Assembly: GCA_020028535.1 (NCBI GenBank)
Contig: JAIBHM010000008.1
Span: 1-24,679 of the forward strand
Source of the DNA: Armatimonadota bacterium
GTDB taxonomy: Bacteria > Sysuimicrobiota > Sysuimicrobiia > Sysuimicrobiales > Kaftiobacteriaceae
Length of the DNA: 24,679 bases
Direction: 5' to 3'
This document shows positions 3,935 through 10,269 of this stretch, piece after piece. A model generated the notes under the pieces. The model ran no database searches, was not told the origin of the DNA, and saw only the letters and a list, made by a program, of their open reading frames with translations. Both the position numbers and the translations under genes were made by a program. The first letter of the stretch is position 1; each line of letters starts with the position of its first letter.

Positions 3935-6232
3935 ATGCGGCAGCTGCCTCCACGAGCGCGATACTTCGTCCTAGGGACGATCCTTGCCGGCGGCATCATC
4001 ACGGCGGGAATCCCCTTCCTGCCCGGCGGCCCGCCGCAGTTTGACTTTCACTTCCTCATCTTCCTCGCCGCCGCACTGCTGGCACAGCTGGTCGGCGTCC
4101 GCTTCTTCATGCCGGGGAGAGAGGGCCAGGCCTGGTCGCTGATCTCAGCGGTTCTGGTCGCCTCGATCATCCTCTTTTCTCCCGCGTCGAACGTCGTTCT
4201 CGTCCTGATCACGTTCACCGCCTACTGGATCAAGCGACGCAACATCCCCTGGTATCAAAATCTTTGGAATATCGCCCAGCATGAGGTGGCCGTCGTCCTT
4301 GCAGCGCTGGCGTGGGAGGTCGTCCGCCCCATCGGGACCAGCGGGGTAGAGGCGGTGCACTGGTACGCCGCCGCGGTGACCACCGGCGGCGTATTCTACA
4401 TCCTGAACAACCTGCAGACCTCGACCGTCATCGCGCTGGCCTCGGGGCGTTCGTTCCGCCAGGTCGGGGTCCTCTCCCGCGGCAACTTCTACCGCGAACT
4501 CGTGCTGACGTGGATGGGGATCATCGTCGCCGACATGTGGTTCGACAATCCCTGGCGCACCGTCTTGATCATTGTCCCGCTGATCGGGCTCTCGCAAATG
4601 CTTCGGTCAGAGGTTGAAGACGCGGAACGTATCCGGCGGGCGCAGGTTGAAGCCGAGGGCCGCGCCCAGCAGCTGGCGAGCCTGAACGAGCTGGCCCGCG
4701 GCCTCACGAGCAGCCTCGAATTCGATCAGATCTTCGATGTGCTCTACGCGCAGCTGGAAAAGACGGTCAGCCCCGAGGTCCTCTCCGTCGCCCTCTTCGA
4801 CGGGCAGACCAACCAGGTCGAGTTTCACGTGAAGGCCGACGAAGGTATGCTGCCGGTCGTCACCCGGCCCGCCAACGCGCCCGAGATGCGGGGCGTACTG
4901 GCCACCCGCACCCCGCTCGTGCTGGATCCTATCCGGAACCGTGAGACCGTGCACGCGATGAGCCCGCATGGCCGGCTCCTGGGATCTGCCTGCGTCACCG
5001 TCGTGCCGATGGCGCTCGCTGAGCGGACGGTGGGCGTGATATTGCTGGGCACGGCCGCGCCGCCGGCGGGCCCCCAGCTCGATCTCATCTCTACGATGGC
5101 CAGCCAGGCCGCCGTCGCGGTCGAGAAAGCTCAGCTGTTCCAGCGCGAACGGCGCAAGAGCGCGCAGCTGTCCGCGATCACGCAGGTGAGCAAGAAGATC
5201 GTCACGATTCACAACGTGGACATTCTCCTGCACCAGACGGCGCGGCTGATCGAGGAATCATTCGGATTCGCCCGCATCGACATCGTGCTGCACTCGAACG
5301 GGGGCCCGCCGCCGGCCCGGGCGGACGGGGCGGAGGCCGACATTCCGATCCTGTACCGGGAGCAGACCATCGGCGTGATGCGTCTCTGGCTCCGGCCCGG
5401 CGCCGCGCTGTCGGCCGATGACCTGCCGATGCTGCAGACCCTGGCGGACGAGATCGCGGTGGCCATCGAGAACGCGCGGCTGTATGAGCATCTGCAGCAG
5501 CAGATGGGCATGCTGGAGCAAACCCAGCTGCAGCTGCTGCAGTCGGCCAAGCTGGCCACGATCGGTGAGCTCGCCGCGTTCGTCGCGCACGAGATCAACA
5601 ACCCTCTGACCAGCGTACTGGGGTACGCCTCCCTGATTCTGAGCGAGCTGCCCCCCGACGATCCCAAGCGCGCGGACATCGAAGTGATTGAGAAGGAAGC
5701 CCTCCGGGCGCGGGCGATCGTGCGCGACCTGCTCGGCTACGCGCGGCAGACCGATTCGGCCATGGAGCAGATGCGGGTCAACGACGCCCTCGAGAGCGTT
5801 CTCCCCCTGATCCGCAAGCGCGCGGAGTCTGCGAACGTCACCATCAACGCGCAGCTGGACCCGCTGGTGCCGGCGATCATGGCGGACATCAACCAGTTGA
5901 AACAGGTCTTCATCAACATCCTGAACAATGCGATCGATGCCATGCCGGACGGCGGCCAGGTGGAGGTGGCCACGCGGGCCGTCAACGCCAACGGCACCGG
6001 GCCTCTCGTGGAGATCTCGTTCCAAGACCGGGGGACCGGCATCGAACCACAATATCTGGAGAAGATCTTCGACCCGTTCTTCACCACGAAGGGAGCGGGC
6101 CGGGGCACCGGGCTCGGCCTGCCGATCAGCAAGCGCATCGTGGAACGCCACGGTGGCTCCATCGGGGTGAGCAGCGAGCGCGGGAAGGGCAGCTGTTTCA
6201 CTATCCAACTTCCGGTGGCTGCGGCCGCCTGA
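3935..6232 (+). CDS. Membrane sensor histidine kinase (multi-TM, two GAF, HisKA, HATPase)
   Basis: A protein of 765 residues. The first 230 or so contain about six hydrophobic membrane segments, similar to 7TM-like sensor regions attached to signalling domains in deep-branching bacteria. A short coiled coil leads into two GAF-like domains (roughly 250-400 and 420-540). The HisKA box is FVAHEINNPLTSVLGYASL with phospho-His 552. The HATPase domain has the N box (INILNNAIDAMPDGG), DRGTGI, DPFFTTK and GRGTGLGL. It should autophosphorylate and pass phosphate to a receiver, most simply the gene starting 35 nt downstream. I chose the ATG at 3935, with GGAG upstream; a TTG at 3902 is in frame but has no ribosome binding site. 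It follows the peptide array on the same strand. Confidence 0.93.
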   Translation: MRQLPPRARYFVLGTILAGGIITAGIPFLPGGPPQFDFHFLIFLAAALLAQLVGVRFFMPGREGQAWSLISAVLVASIILFSPASNVVLVLITFTAYWIKRRNIPWYQNLWNIAQHEVAVVLAALAWEVVRPIGTSGVEAVHWYAAAVTTGGVFYILNNLQTSTVIALASGRSFRQVGVLSRGNFYRELVLTWMGIIVADMWFDNPWRTVLIIVPLIGLSQMLRSEVEDAERIRRAQVEAEGRAQQLASLNELARGLTSSLEFDQIFDVLYAQLEKTVSPEVLSVALFDGQTNQVEFHVKADEGMLPVVTRPANAPEMRGVLATRTPLVLDPIRNRETVHAMSPHGRLLGSACVTVVPMALAERTVGVILLGTAAPPAGPQLDLISTMASQAAVAVEKAQLFQRERRKSAQLSAITQVSKKIVTIHNVDILLHQTARLIEESFGFARIDIVLHSNGGPPPARADGAEADIPILYREQTIGVMRLWLRPGAALSADDLPMLQTLADEIAVAIENARLYEHLQQQMGMLEQTQLQLLQSAKLATIGELAAFVAHEINNPLTSVLGYASLILSELPPDDPKRADIEVIEKEALRARAIVRDLLGYARQTDSAMEQMRVNDALESVLPLIRKRAESANVTINAQLDPLVPAIMADINQLKQVFINILNNAIDAMPDGGQVEVATRAVNANGTGPLVEISFQDRGTGIEPQYLEKIFDPFFTTKGAGRGTGLGLPISKRIVERHGGSIGVSSERGKGSCFTIQLPVAAAA

Positions 6233-6267
6233 GTGAGATGCTCGTCAAAGACGGCAAGGAGAGCCTT

Positions 6268-6642
6268 GTGGCAGCAAAGCGGATCCTGGTGGTCGATGAT
6301 GAAGCGTCGATCCGAGACCTGTGCGCCCGCGTGCTTCAGCGCGCCGGCTTCGAAGTGGCCGTGGCGAGCAGCGGCGAGGAGGCCATGGGCCGATTGCAGG
6401 CCGAGGCGTTCGACGGCGTGGTCTCCGACATCCGCATGCCGGGACTCTCGGGACTCGATGTGCTCGGCACCGCCAAGCAGCTCTACCCTGGGATCCGTGT
6501 CGTCCTGATCACGGGGTTTGGAACTGCCCAAACGTTGGATAGAGCCCGGCAGTCCGGCGCTGATCGGATCCTGACGAAACCGTTCAATCCGGTGGAACTG
6601 TTGGGCGCTGTGCGGGACATCCTTACTACAAAACAACCTTAA
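6268..6642 (+). CDS. Single-domain response regulator
   Basis: A stand-alone receiver domain of 124 residues with acidic pair D10/D11 (LVVDDEAS), phospho-acceptor D54 (VVSDIRMPG), Thr in VLITGFGTA and Lys in ILTKPF, and no output domain. Such proteins act by protein contact or as phosphorelay intermediates. The GTG at 6268 is preferred because AAGGAG (6256-6261) lies 6 nt upstream; an in-frame ATG at 6238, five bases after the kinase stop, is the alternative. It is surely co-transcribed with the kinase. Its N-terminal part resembles the receiver at the left edge of the window, and it could pass phosphate to the NtrC-type regulator through a kinase, though this is inference. Confidence 0.92.
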   Translation: MAAKRILVVDDEASIRDLCARVLQRAGFEVAVASSGEEAMGRLQAEAFDGVVSDIRMPGLSGLDVLGTAKQLYPGIRVVLITGFGTAQTLDRARQSGADRILTKPFNPVELLGAVRDILTTKQP

Positions 6643-6647
6643 GGGCC

Positions 6648-6673
6648 CGCAGCCGGCCCGGAGGCCGGCTGCG
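6648..6673. terminator. Bidirectional hairpin between convergent genes
   Basis: A perfect 11-bp stem (6648-6658 with 6663-6673) with a CGGA loop lies between the convergent regulator (ending 6642) and the MNT-like gene (ending 6678). T-tracts on both sides are weak, so termination efficiency is uncertain. Confidence 0.6.
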
Positions 6674-6677
6674 AACA

Positions 6678-7586
6678 TTAGTGCAGCTTCTGATCTCCTC
6701 GTCCGCCCGGAAGTTCGGAGTACCACGCCGCCAGACGCGCGAACGACACAATCGGCACAAGTGATGCGCGCACAGTCGCGATGATGCGCTCGGGCACGGC
6801 CAGTCCGGCGCCGGTGAGCAGCTGCCACCGCGACTCCACCGCGGACGCCATCTGCAGGGCCATCTCCCTTGTGATCAGGTTGGAATCGGCCAGCGGCAGG
6901 AATACCTCCCACCGTCGTGACGGCCGCGGGATGTCGAAGATGCTGAGCATCGCCTTGGCGATCCCGGTGGCGGCACCGGCCGCATTACTGAACCAACCCA
7001 CGATCTGCCCCAGTCGTTCGGGGTCATCGCCCAGCGGTTCCGCACCGCGGGTGGACGGTTCGAGCACCGCCGCGGAGGCGAGGATTCGCGAGAGACGCCA
7101 GCCGATGCGAATGGGGTCGAGATACTTTGGGGGCTGCGGCAGCACCAGCCCCGGCATCCCCAGGATGAGCATGCCGAGGTTCCGCGCCTGCTGAATGGCC
7201 TCCCGCGCATCATCGAGCAGGCCGACCCGCTCCTCTTCCAGGCGCGCCGTGGCCGACTTGGTGAATGCCTCGTGGGACGCGGGGTCGTTGGTGACGATCA
7301 ACGTCGCGCCGGTCAGCACTTCATAGACCACGGGCAGGATGTGCGTGTTCAGCGCAAATGGCATCAGGATTCCGGGAACCTCGCCCAGGGGGTTGGCGGA
7401 GGAAAGCCGCTCCATATATTCAGAGATCTCCTCTTCCGTGCGGCCGCTGGGAAAAACCAGCGCCACCTCCAGGTCGCTGTCAGGCCACGTCCGGTCGGTC
7501 GCGTAGCGGCCGTAGAGGTAGGCTGCGCTGACGTCGGTCTCTCGGGCGAAAAACGACTTTAGCGCGGTAACGGCATCCACACACAC
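6678..7586 (-). CDS. Nucleotidyltransferase-like (MNT) domain protein with helical C-terminal region
   Basis: A 302-residue protein. The first 130 residues look like a minimal nucleotidyltransferase fold: YLYGRYATDRTWPDSDLEVALVF matches the GS-x10-D-x-D signature with exact spacing but with Arg for Ser (R27) and Glu for the second Asp (D38, E40). A later segment (YEVLTGATLIV then DPASHEAF) matches the usual middle of the domain. Residues 130-302 are mostly helical, with no clear HepT R-x4-6-H motif visible to me. The family transfers nucleotides to proteins or small molecules; MntA antitoxins AMPylate HEPN toxins. The changed signature may mean reduced or lost catalysis. It stands alone, convergent to the two-component pair. 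The ATG at 7586 is preceded by a GGGG stretch next to a hairpin. Confidence 0.6.
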   Translation of the reverse strand: MCVDAVTALKSFFARETDVSAAYLYGRYATDRTWPDSDLEVALVFPSGRTEEEISEYMERLSSANPLGEVPGILMPFALNTHILPVVYEVLTGATLIVTNDPASHEAFTKSATARLEEERVGLLDDAREAIQQARNLGMLILGMPGLVLPQPPKYLDPIRIGWRLSRILASAAVLEPSTRGAEPLGDDPERLGQIVGWFSNAAGAATGIAKAMLSIFDIPRPSRRWEVFLPLADSNLITREMALQMASAVESRWQLLTGAGLAVPERIIATVRASLVPIVSFARLAAWYSELPGGRGDQKLH

Positions 7587-7594
7587 ATACTACC

Positions 7595-7611
7595 CCGCCC
7601 TCTTCGGGCGG
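7595..7611 (-). other. Hairpin just upstream of the MNT-like gene
   Basis: CCGCCC (7595-7600) pairs with GGGCGG (7606-7611) around a 5-nt loop. On the minus strand it covers the purine-rich stretch that could serve as ribosome binding site for the ATG at 7586, and it also lies 45-61 nt past the stop of the LuxR-type gene. It may act as a weak terminator or a translation damper. Confidence 0.3.
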
Positions 7612-7655
7612 CCCTGCAGCCGGTCCCACAGGACGAAGGGCTCGGACCCGTTTCT

Positions 7656-7877
7656 TTACATCAGCCCGGATTCGAAGAGGCGCGCGACCATTGCGGCGCG
7701 GCTGTTGACTCCGAGGCGGGCGTACATCCGGCGGAGGTGCGTGGCCACCGTCCAGATGCTGATGCCCAGACGAAGCGCAATCGCCTTCGTGGGGAGGCCT
7801 TCCGCGACGAGCGCCGCGATCTGCATCTCACGCGGACTGAGCGCCGGGCGCGGCGAGACGATCAGTCGCTCAGTCAT
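7656..7877 (-). CDS. Small LuxR/GerE-type HTH DNA-binding protein
   Basis: A 73-residue protein that is essentially one GerE-type helix-turn-helix: LSPREMQIAALVAEGLPTKA, then IALRLGISIWTVATHLRRMY and ARLGVNSRAAMVARL, closely following the LuxR C-terminal consensus (LTxRExEVLxLxAxGxsnKeIAxxL). There is no receiver, autoinducer or other sensor domain. The ATG overlaps the stop of the upstream XRE-TPR gene as ATGA (7877-7874), so the two are translationally coupled. Longer in-frame starts would lie deep within the upstream gene and lack homology. It probably binds DNA as a dimer and works with, or downstream of, the XRE-TPR regulator. The pair may represent a split regulator. Confidence 0.85.
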   Translation of the reverse strand: MTERLIVSPRPALSPREMQIAALVAEGLPTKAIALRLGISIWTVATHLRRMYARLGVNSRAAMVARLFESGLM

Positions 7878-9175
7878 TGAGTTGGCGAAAGCGTCGTCGA
7901 TTGCCGGAGCAGATCGAATGCCCGCGCAAAGTGCCGGGCCGCTGCGTCGTGCTCGCCCAGAGCGAGCCGCAGATATCCAAGGTCCCGGCAGGCGGAAGCG
8001 AGATCCGCTGCCATGTCCAGGCGTTCGAAGACGTCGATCGCCTCCGTGTATCGCGAGATGGCCAGGTCCAGCTGTCCGGCCGCCCACAGGGCCTCCGCAT
8101 CCGCGGCCGCGGCGCGGGCGGCCTCCGCGTCGTCGTGGATGCGCCGCGCGATGGCTTCGGCCTCGGCCGCGTCACGGCGCGCAGCATCCACCGCGCCCGT
8201 CCGTGCGCGCAGACGGGCCAGTTCGACCAGAGTCTGCGCTGTGCCCTCATCGTCGTGGCTCTGCTGCGCAAGGTGCCGGCTCTCAATGAGCTCACGCTCC
8301 GCATCCACGAGCCTGCCCTCTTCCAGATGCAGCAGGCCGAGGCTGCGCTTGACCGTCCCGAGCAGCCTGACGTTCTCATGCACCCTCAACAGCGTCTCGG
8401 CCTGGTCGAAATAGGCGTGGGATTCGGCAAACGCGCGCTGGCGCTCAGCGGCGACCCCGAGGTTAAATAGCAAGAGGGCGCGCTGGACGGGGTCCGAGGC
8501 GTTTCGAAGCGCTAACGCGCCCTCGCGCAGGCATTGTATCGCCTGCGCAGGCAGCCCGAGCTCAACGTATACCCGACCGAGATTCGCCAGCAACTTCCCG
8601 CGTGTCTCGCTGTCATGCGCCCCCGAGGCGTTGAGCAGGTCGAGTGCCGACTGAAAGATCTCCCGGGCCTGTGCGAACCGCCGCGCGCGAAATGCCAGGA
8701 ACCCCAGCGCGTTGGCCGCGGCGGCGGTCAACTCCACGTCGGAAGCGGATTCCGCCATGCTGCGTCCCTGGGCGAGGTGACGCTCCGCGAGATCGAACTG
8801 GCGCAGACCGGCCAGCGCTTGCCCCACGCCGAGCTCAACACGGATCTGCAGGCGTGTATCGCCGCTCTCCCGCGCGGCGGACGCGCCCGCCGTGAACACC
8901 TCGTGAGCGTCGGTGAATCGGTGCTGGCGCAGCAGCGACTCACCCCGCTGGATGATCGCCCGCGCCTGCTCCGCAGGAGGGGGCGGTGCATCGAGCAACG
9001 AGGCCACGGGTGTGTGGAGGCGTTCGGCGAGCACCCGGAGCGTGGCCAGCGATGGGCGAACCCGATCGTGCTCGAGCATACTGATGTAGCTTGCAGTCAC
9101 GACGGGTGCGCCGAGTTGCCCCTGCGTCAGCCCAAGGGTCCTGCGGGCGGTCCGGATCCTCTGCCCGAGTGTCGT
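7874..9175 (-). CDS. XRE-family HTH regulator with TPR repeats (start codon non-canonical or uncertain)
   Basis: An N-terminal XRE/HTH_3 domain is followed by about nine tetratricopeptide-like helical pairs to the C-terminus. The architecture is that of peptide-sensing RRNPP regulators and of related TPR regulators in Actinobacteria and Chloroflexi. The HTH homology (LGQRIRTARRTLGLTQGQL, then TASYISMLEHDRVRPSLATL) begins before the first canonical start, a GTG at 9100 that would cut off helices 1-2. The frame is open to a stop at 9220-9218 without ATG, GTG or TTG. An ACG at 9175 lies exactly 8 nt after GGAGG (9188-9184), so I place the start there, giving 433 residues. A sequence error changing ATG to ACG is the simplest alternative. 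A 40-residue predicted secreted peptide gene lies 42 nt upstream. Confidence 0.82.
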   Translation of the reverse strand, partial: TTLGQRIRTARRTLGLTQGQLGAPVVTASYISMLEHDRVRPSLATLRVLAERLHTPVASLLDAPPPPAEQARAIIQRGESLLRQHRFTDAHEVFTAGASAARESGDTRLQIRVELGVGQALAGLRQFDLAERHLAQGRSMAESASDVELTAAAANALGFLAFRARRFAQAREIFQSALDLLNASGAHDSETRGKLLANLGRVYVELGLPAQAIQCLREGALALRNASDPVQRALLLFNLGVAAERQRAFAESHAYFDQAETLLRVHENVRLLGTVKRSLGLLHLEEGRLVDAERELIESRHLAQQSHDDEGTAQTLVELARLRARTGAVDAARRDAAEAEAIARRIHDDAEAARAAAADAEALWAAGQLDLAISRYTEAIDVFERLDMAADLASACRDLGYLRLALGEHDAAARHFARAFDLLRQSTTLSPTQ

Positions 9176-9217
9176 GCGGGCGCCCTCCTCAAAGCCCGGC
9201 CGTGGATCGGAGGCCGG

Positions 9218-9340
9218 CTATTGCGTCTGCGCGCGTGCAGCCCGTGGCCCCAGCAGTTCTCCCCCGCCGTGTCCGGCGAAGACAGGACCTGCTGTGACCA
9301 GGACGAGTGTAAGCGCGAGAACTGCGACGATCCGTGCCAT
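9218..9340 (-). CDS. Small predicted secreted peptide upstream of the XRE-TPR regulator
   Basis: A 40-residue reading frame. Residues 1-22 form a typical signal peptide (MARIVAVLALTLVLVTAGP then VFA), with a likely cut before GHGGGELLG. The mature part is only 18 residues (GHGGGELLGPRAARAQTQ). GAGG lies 7 nt before the ATG at 9340. The stop codon lies 42 nt before the proposed start of the XRE-TPR gene on the same strand. I do not recognise the peptide. Its place next to a TPR regulator suggests a secreted and re-imported signal as in RRNPP systems, although in those the peptide gene usually follows the regulator. It could also be an unrelated small secreted protein or, less likely, a chance frame. 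Confidence 0.6.
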   Translation of the reverse strand: MARIVAVLALTLVLVTAGPVFAGHGGGELLGPRAARAQTQ

Positions 9341-9393
9341 GGGAAGGCCTCTTTTCTGCCCTCCAGGTAAGAAGAGTTCAACAGAGTGACGTT

Positions 9394-9473
9394 AAGTTCC
9401 TCCAGAACAAATCAGGGAATTTGACTAATACTGAATATGGCAGCTTGAATCGCGGGAACAGCGAACTTAAGTT
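9394..9473 (-). promoter_or_regulatory. Paired GAACTTAA sites upstream of the peptide/XRE-TPR cassette
   Basis: The octamer GAACTTAA occurs on the plus strand at 9463-9470, within the 10-bp palindrome AACTTAAGTT (9464-9473), and on the minus strand at 9401-9394. Both lie in the 235-nt AT-richer gap (9341-9575) between the peptide gene and cspA, a sensible place for operators of the XRE protein. No convincing -35/-10 pair was found in this gap. Confidence 0.35.
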
Positions 9474-9517
9474 ACCAACGTATGTTCGCGTGTCGAGGCG
9501 ACTGTACGACTCCAACA

Positions 9518-9538
9518 GCGGTGGCACAAAGACACCGC
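9518..9538 (-). terminator. Weak hairpin downstream of the cold-shock gene
   Basis: GCGGTG (9518-9523) pairs with CACCGC (9533-9538) around a 9-nt loop, about 38 nt past the cspA stop on the minus strand. There is no clear T-tract, so this is only a candidate terminator. Confidence 0.3.
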
Positions 9539-9575
9539 AGGGGATAGATCTCCAAATTGAACGCAGTCAGAGGAA

Positions 9576-9782
9576 CTAGCCGACTACGCGGACGTGGGTG
9601 GCCTGGGGGCCCTTCTGTCCCTGTGTAGCCTCGTATTCGACCTTCTGTCCCTCGTTAAGGGCGCGGTATCCGGTCCCTTCGATGCCGGTGTAATGCACGA
9701 AGAGATCGCGCCCGCCGTCGTCGGGGGTGATGAACCCATACCCCTTCTCGGCGTTGAACCACTTGACTGTCCCCGTTGCCAT
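9576..9782 (-). CDS. cspA: Cold-shock domain protein (CspA family)
   Basis: A 68-residue protein covering a complete cold-shock domain. RNP1-like KGYGFITPDD and RNP2-like DLFVHYTGI are both present after the typical start TGTVKWFNAEKGYG. The fold is a five-stranded OB barrel that binds single-stranded RNA and DNA and acts as an RNA chaperone in the cytoplasm. Length is exactly that of the family. The protein has extra GQKGPQATHVRVV at the C-terminus, as in many GC-rich bacteria. The ATG at 9782 has a weak ribosome binding site (GGGG). A 112-nt gap separates it from the STAS gene upstream, enough for its own promoter and a structured leader of the kind cold-shock genes often have, but I could not identify either with confidence. 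Confidence 0.97.
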   Translation of the reverse strand: MATGTVKWFNAEKGYGFITPDDGGRDLFVHYTGIEGTGYRALNEGQKVEYEATQGQKGPQATHVRVVG

Positions 9783-9894
9783 CCGTTGAACCCCTGCCCT
9801 TCGTGATGCCGTGCTTGATTACCCTCCCATTCACTGCACAGGGCGGGCAGTCCTGCTCTCCCACGCAGGAGCGCGCCGCGAAACTGGGACGACG

Positions 9895-10269
9895 TCAGGG
9901 TCGTGGAGAGGGGGGAGAACTACGCATGGCCTCGATCGCGCTTTCCACCGAGGGATCGATGGGCACGGTCGCATCCACGTGAGCCAGGGACAGCACACGG
10001 CGGATCAACGCGCCCTCGGGCACCACCACACGCAGCTGCTGCTGGCTGGTCGCCATGCGATCCGAGATCTCGAGGATGAGGTGGACCCCCCGGCTGTCGA
10101 GATACGCTGTGCGTGAGAGGTCGAGCACAAAGCCCGGGGCGGAGTTGGGCACGGCGCGCACGATCTGCGGACGCAGGTGGATGACGTTTCCGATGTCGAT
10201 CTCCCCCACGATGGCCACGACGGGGATCTCGCCGACCTGGGACACATGCAGCGTGGCGATCGAGTTCAT
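9895..10269 (-). CDS. STAS-domain anti-sigma factor antagonist
   Basis: A 124-residue STAS protein of the SpoIIAA/RsbV type. The core has VVAIVGEIDIGNV near residues 17-29 and the phosphorylation loop AYLDSRGVHLI with Ser 59. In this family the dephosphorylated form binds an anti-sigma kinase and frees a sigma factor or other partner; phosphorylation of the Ser reverses this. The ATG overlaps the stop of the upstream REC-GAF-PP2C-HATPase gene as ATGA, so phosphatase, kinase-like domain and substrate are made together. A short Pro/Ser-rich tail follows the domain. No sigma factor gene is nearby, so the final target is unknown. Confidence 0.92.
   Translation of the reverse strand: MNSIATLHVSQVGEIPVVAIVGEIDIGNVIHLRPQIVRAVPNSAPGFVLDLSRTAYLDSRGVHLILEISDRMATSQQQLRVVVPEGALIRRVLSLAHVDATVPIDPSVESAIEAMRSSPPSPRP

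Noticed and set aside
3351..3953. Minus-strand 200-codon frame across peptide copies 2 and 3, with repeated PGHALEDFPGHA segments
   Set aside because: The repeat is just the complement of the VTWE repeats. The plus-strand frames have signal peptides, ribosome binding sites and promoters; this one has none.
8534..9370. Plus-strand 278-codon frame over the XRE-TPR gene
   Set aside because: Antisense to clear TPR and HTH sequence and lacking a ribosome binding site or any known motif.
9522..9538. TGGCACAAAGACACCGC as a sigma54 promoter
   Set aside because: The -24 part matches, but the required GC is not 10 nt after GG, and no plus-strand gene follows.
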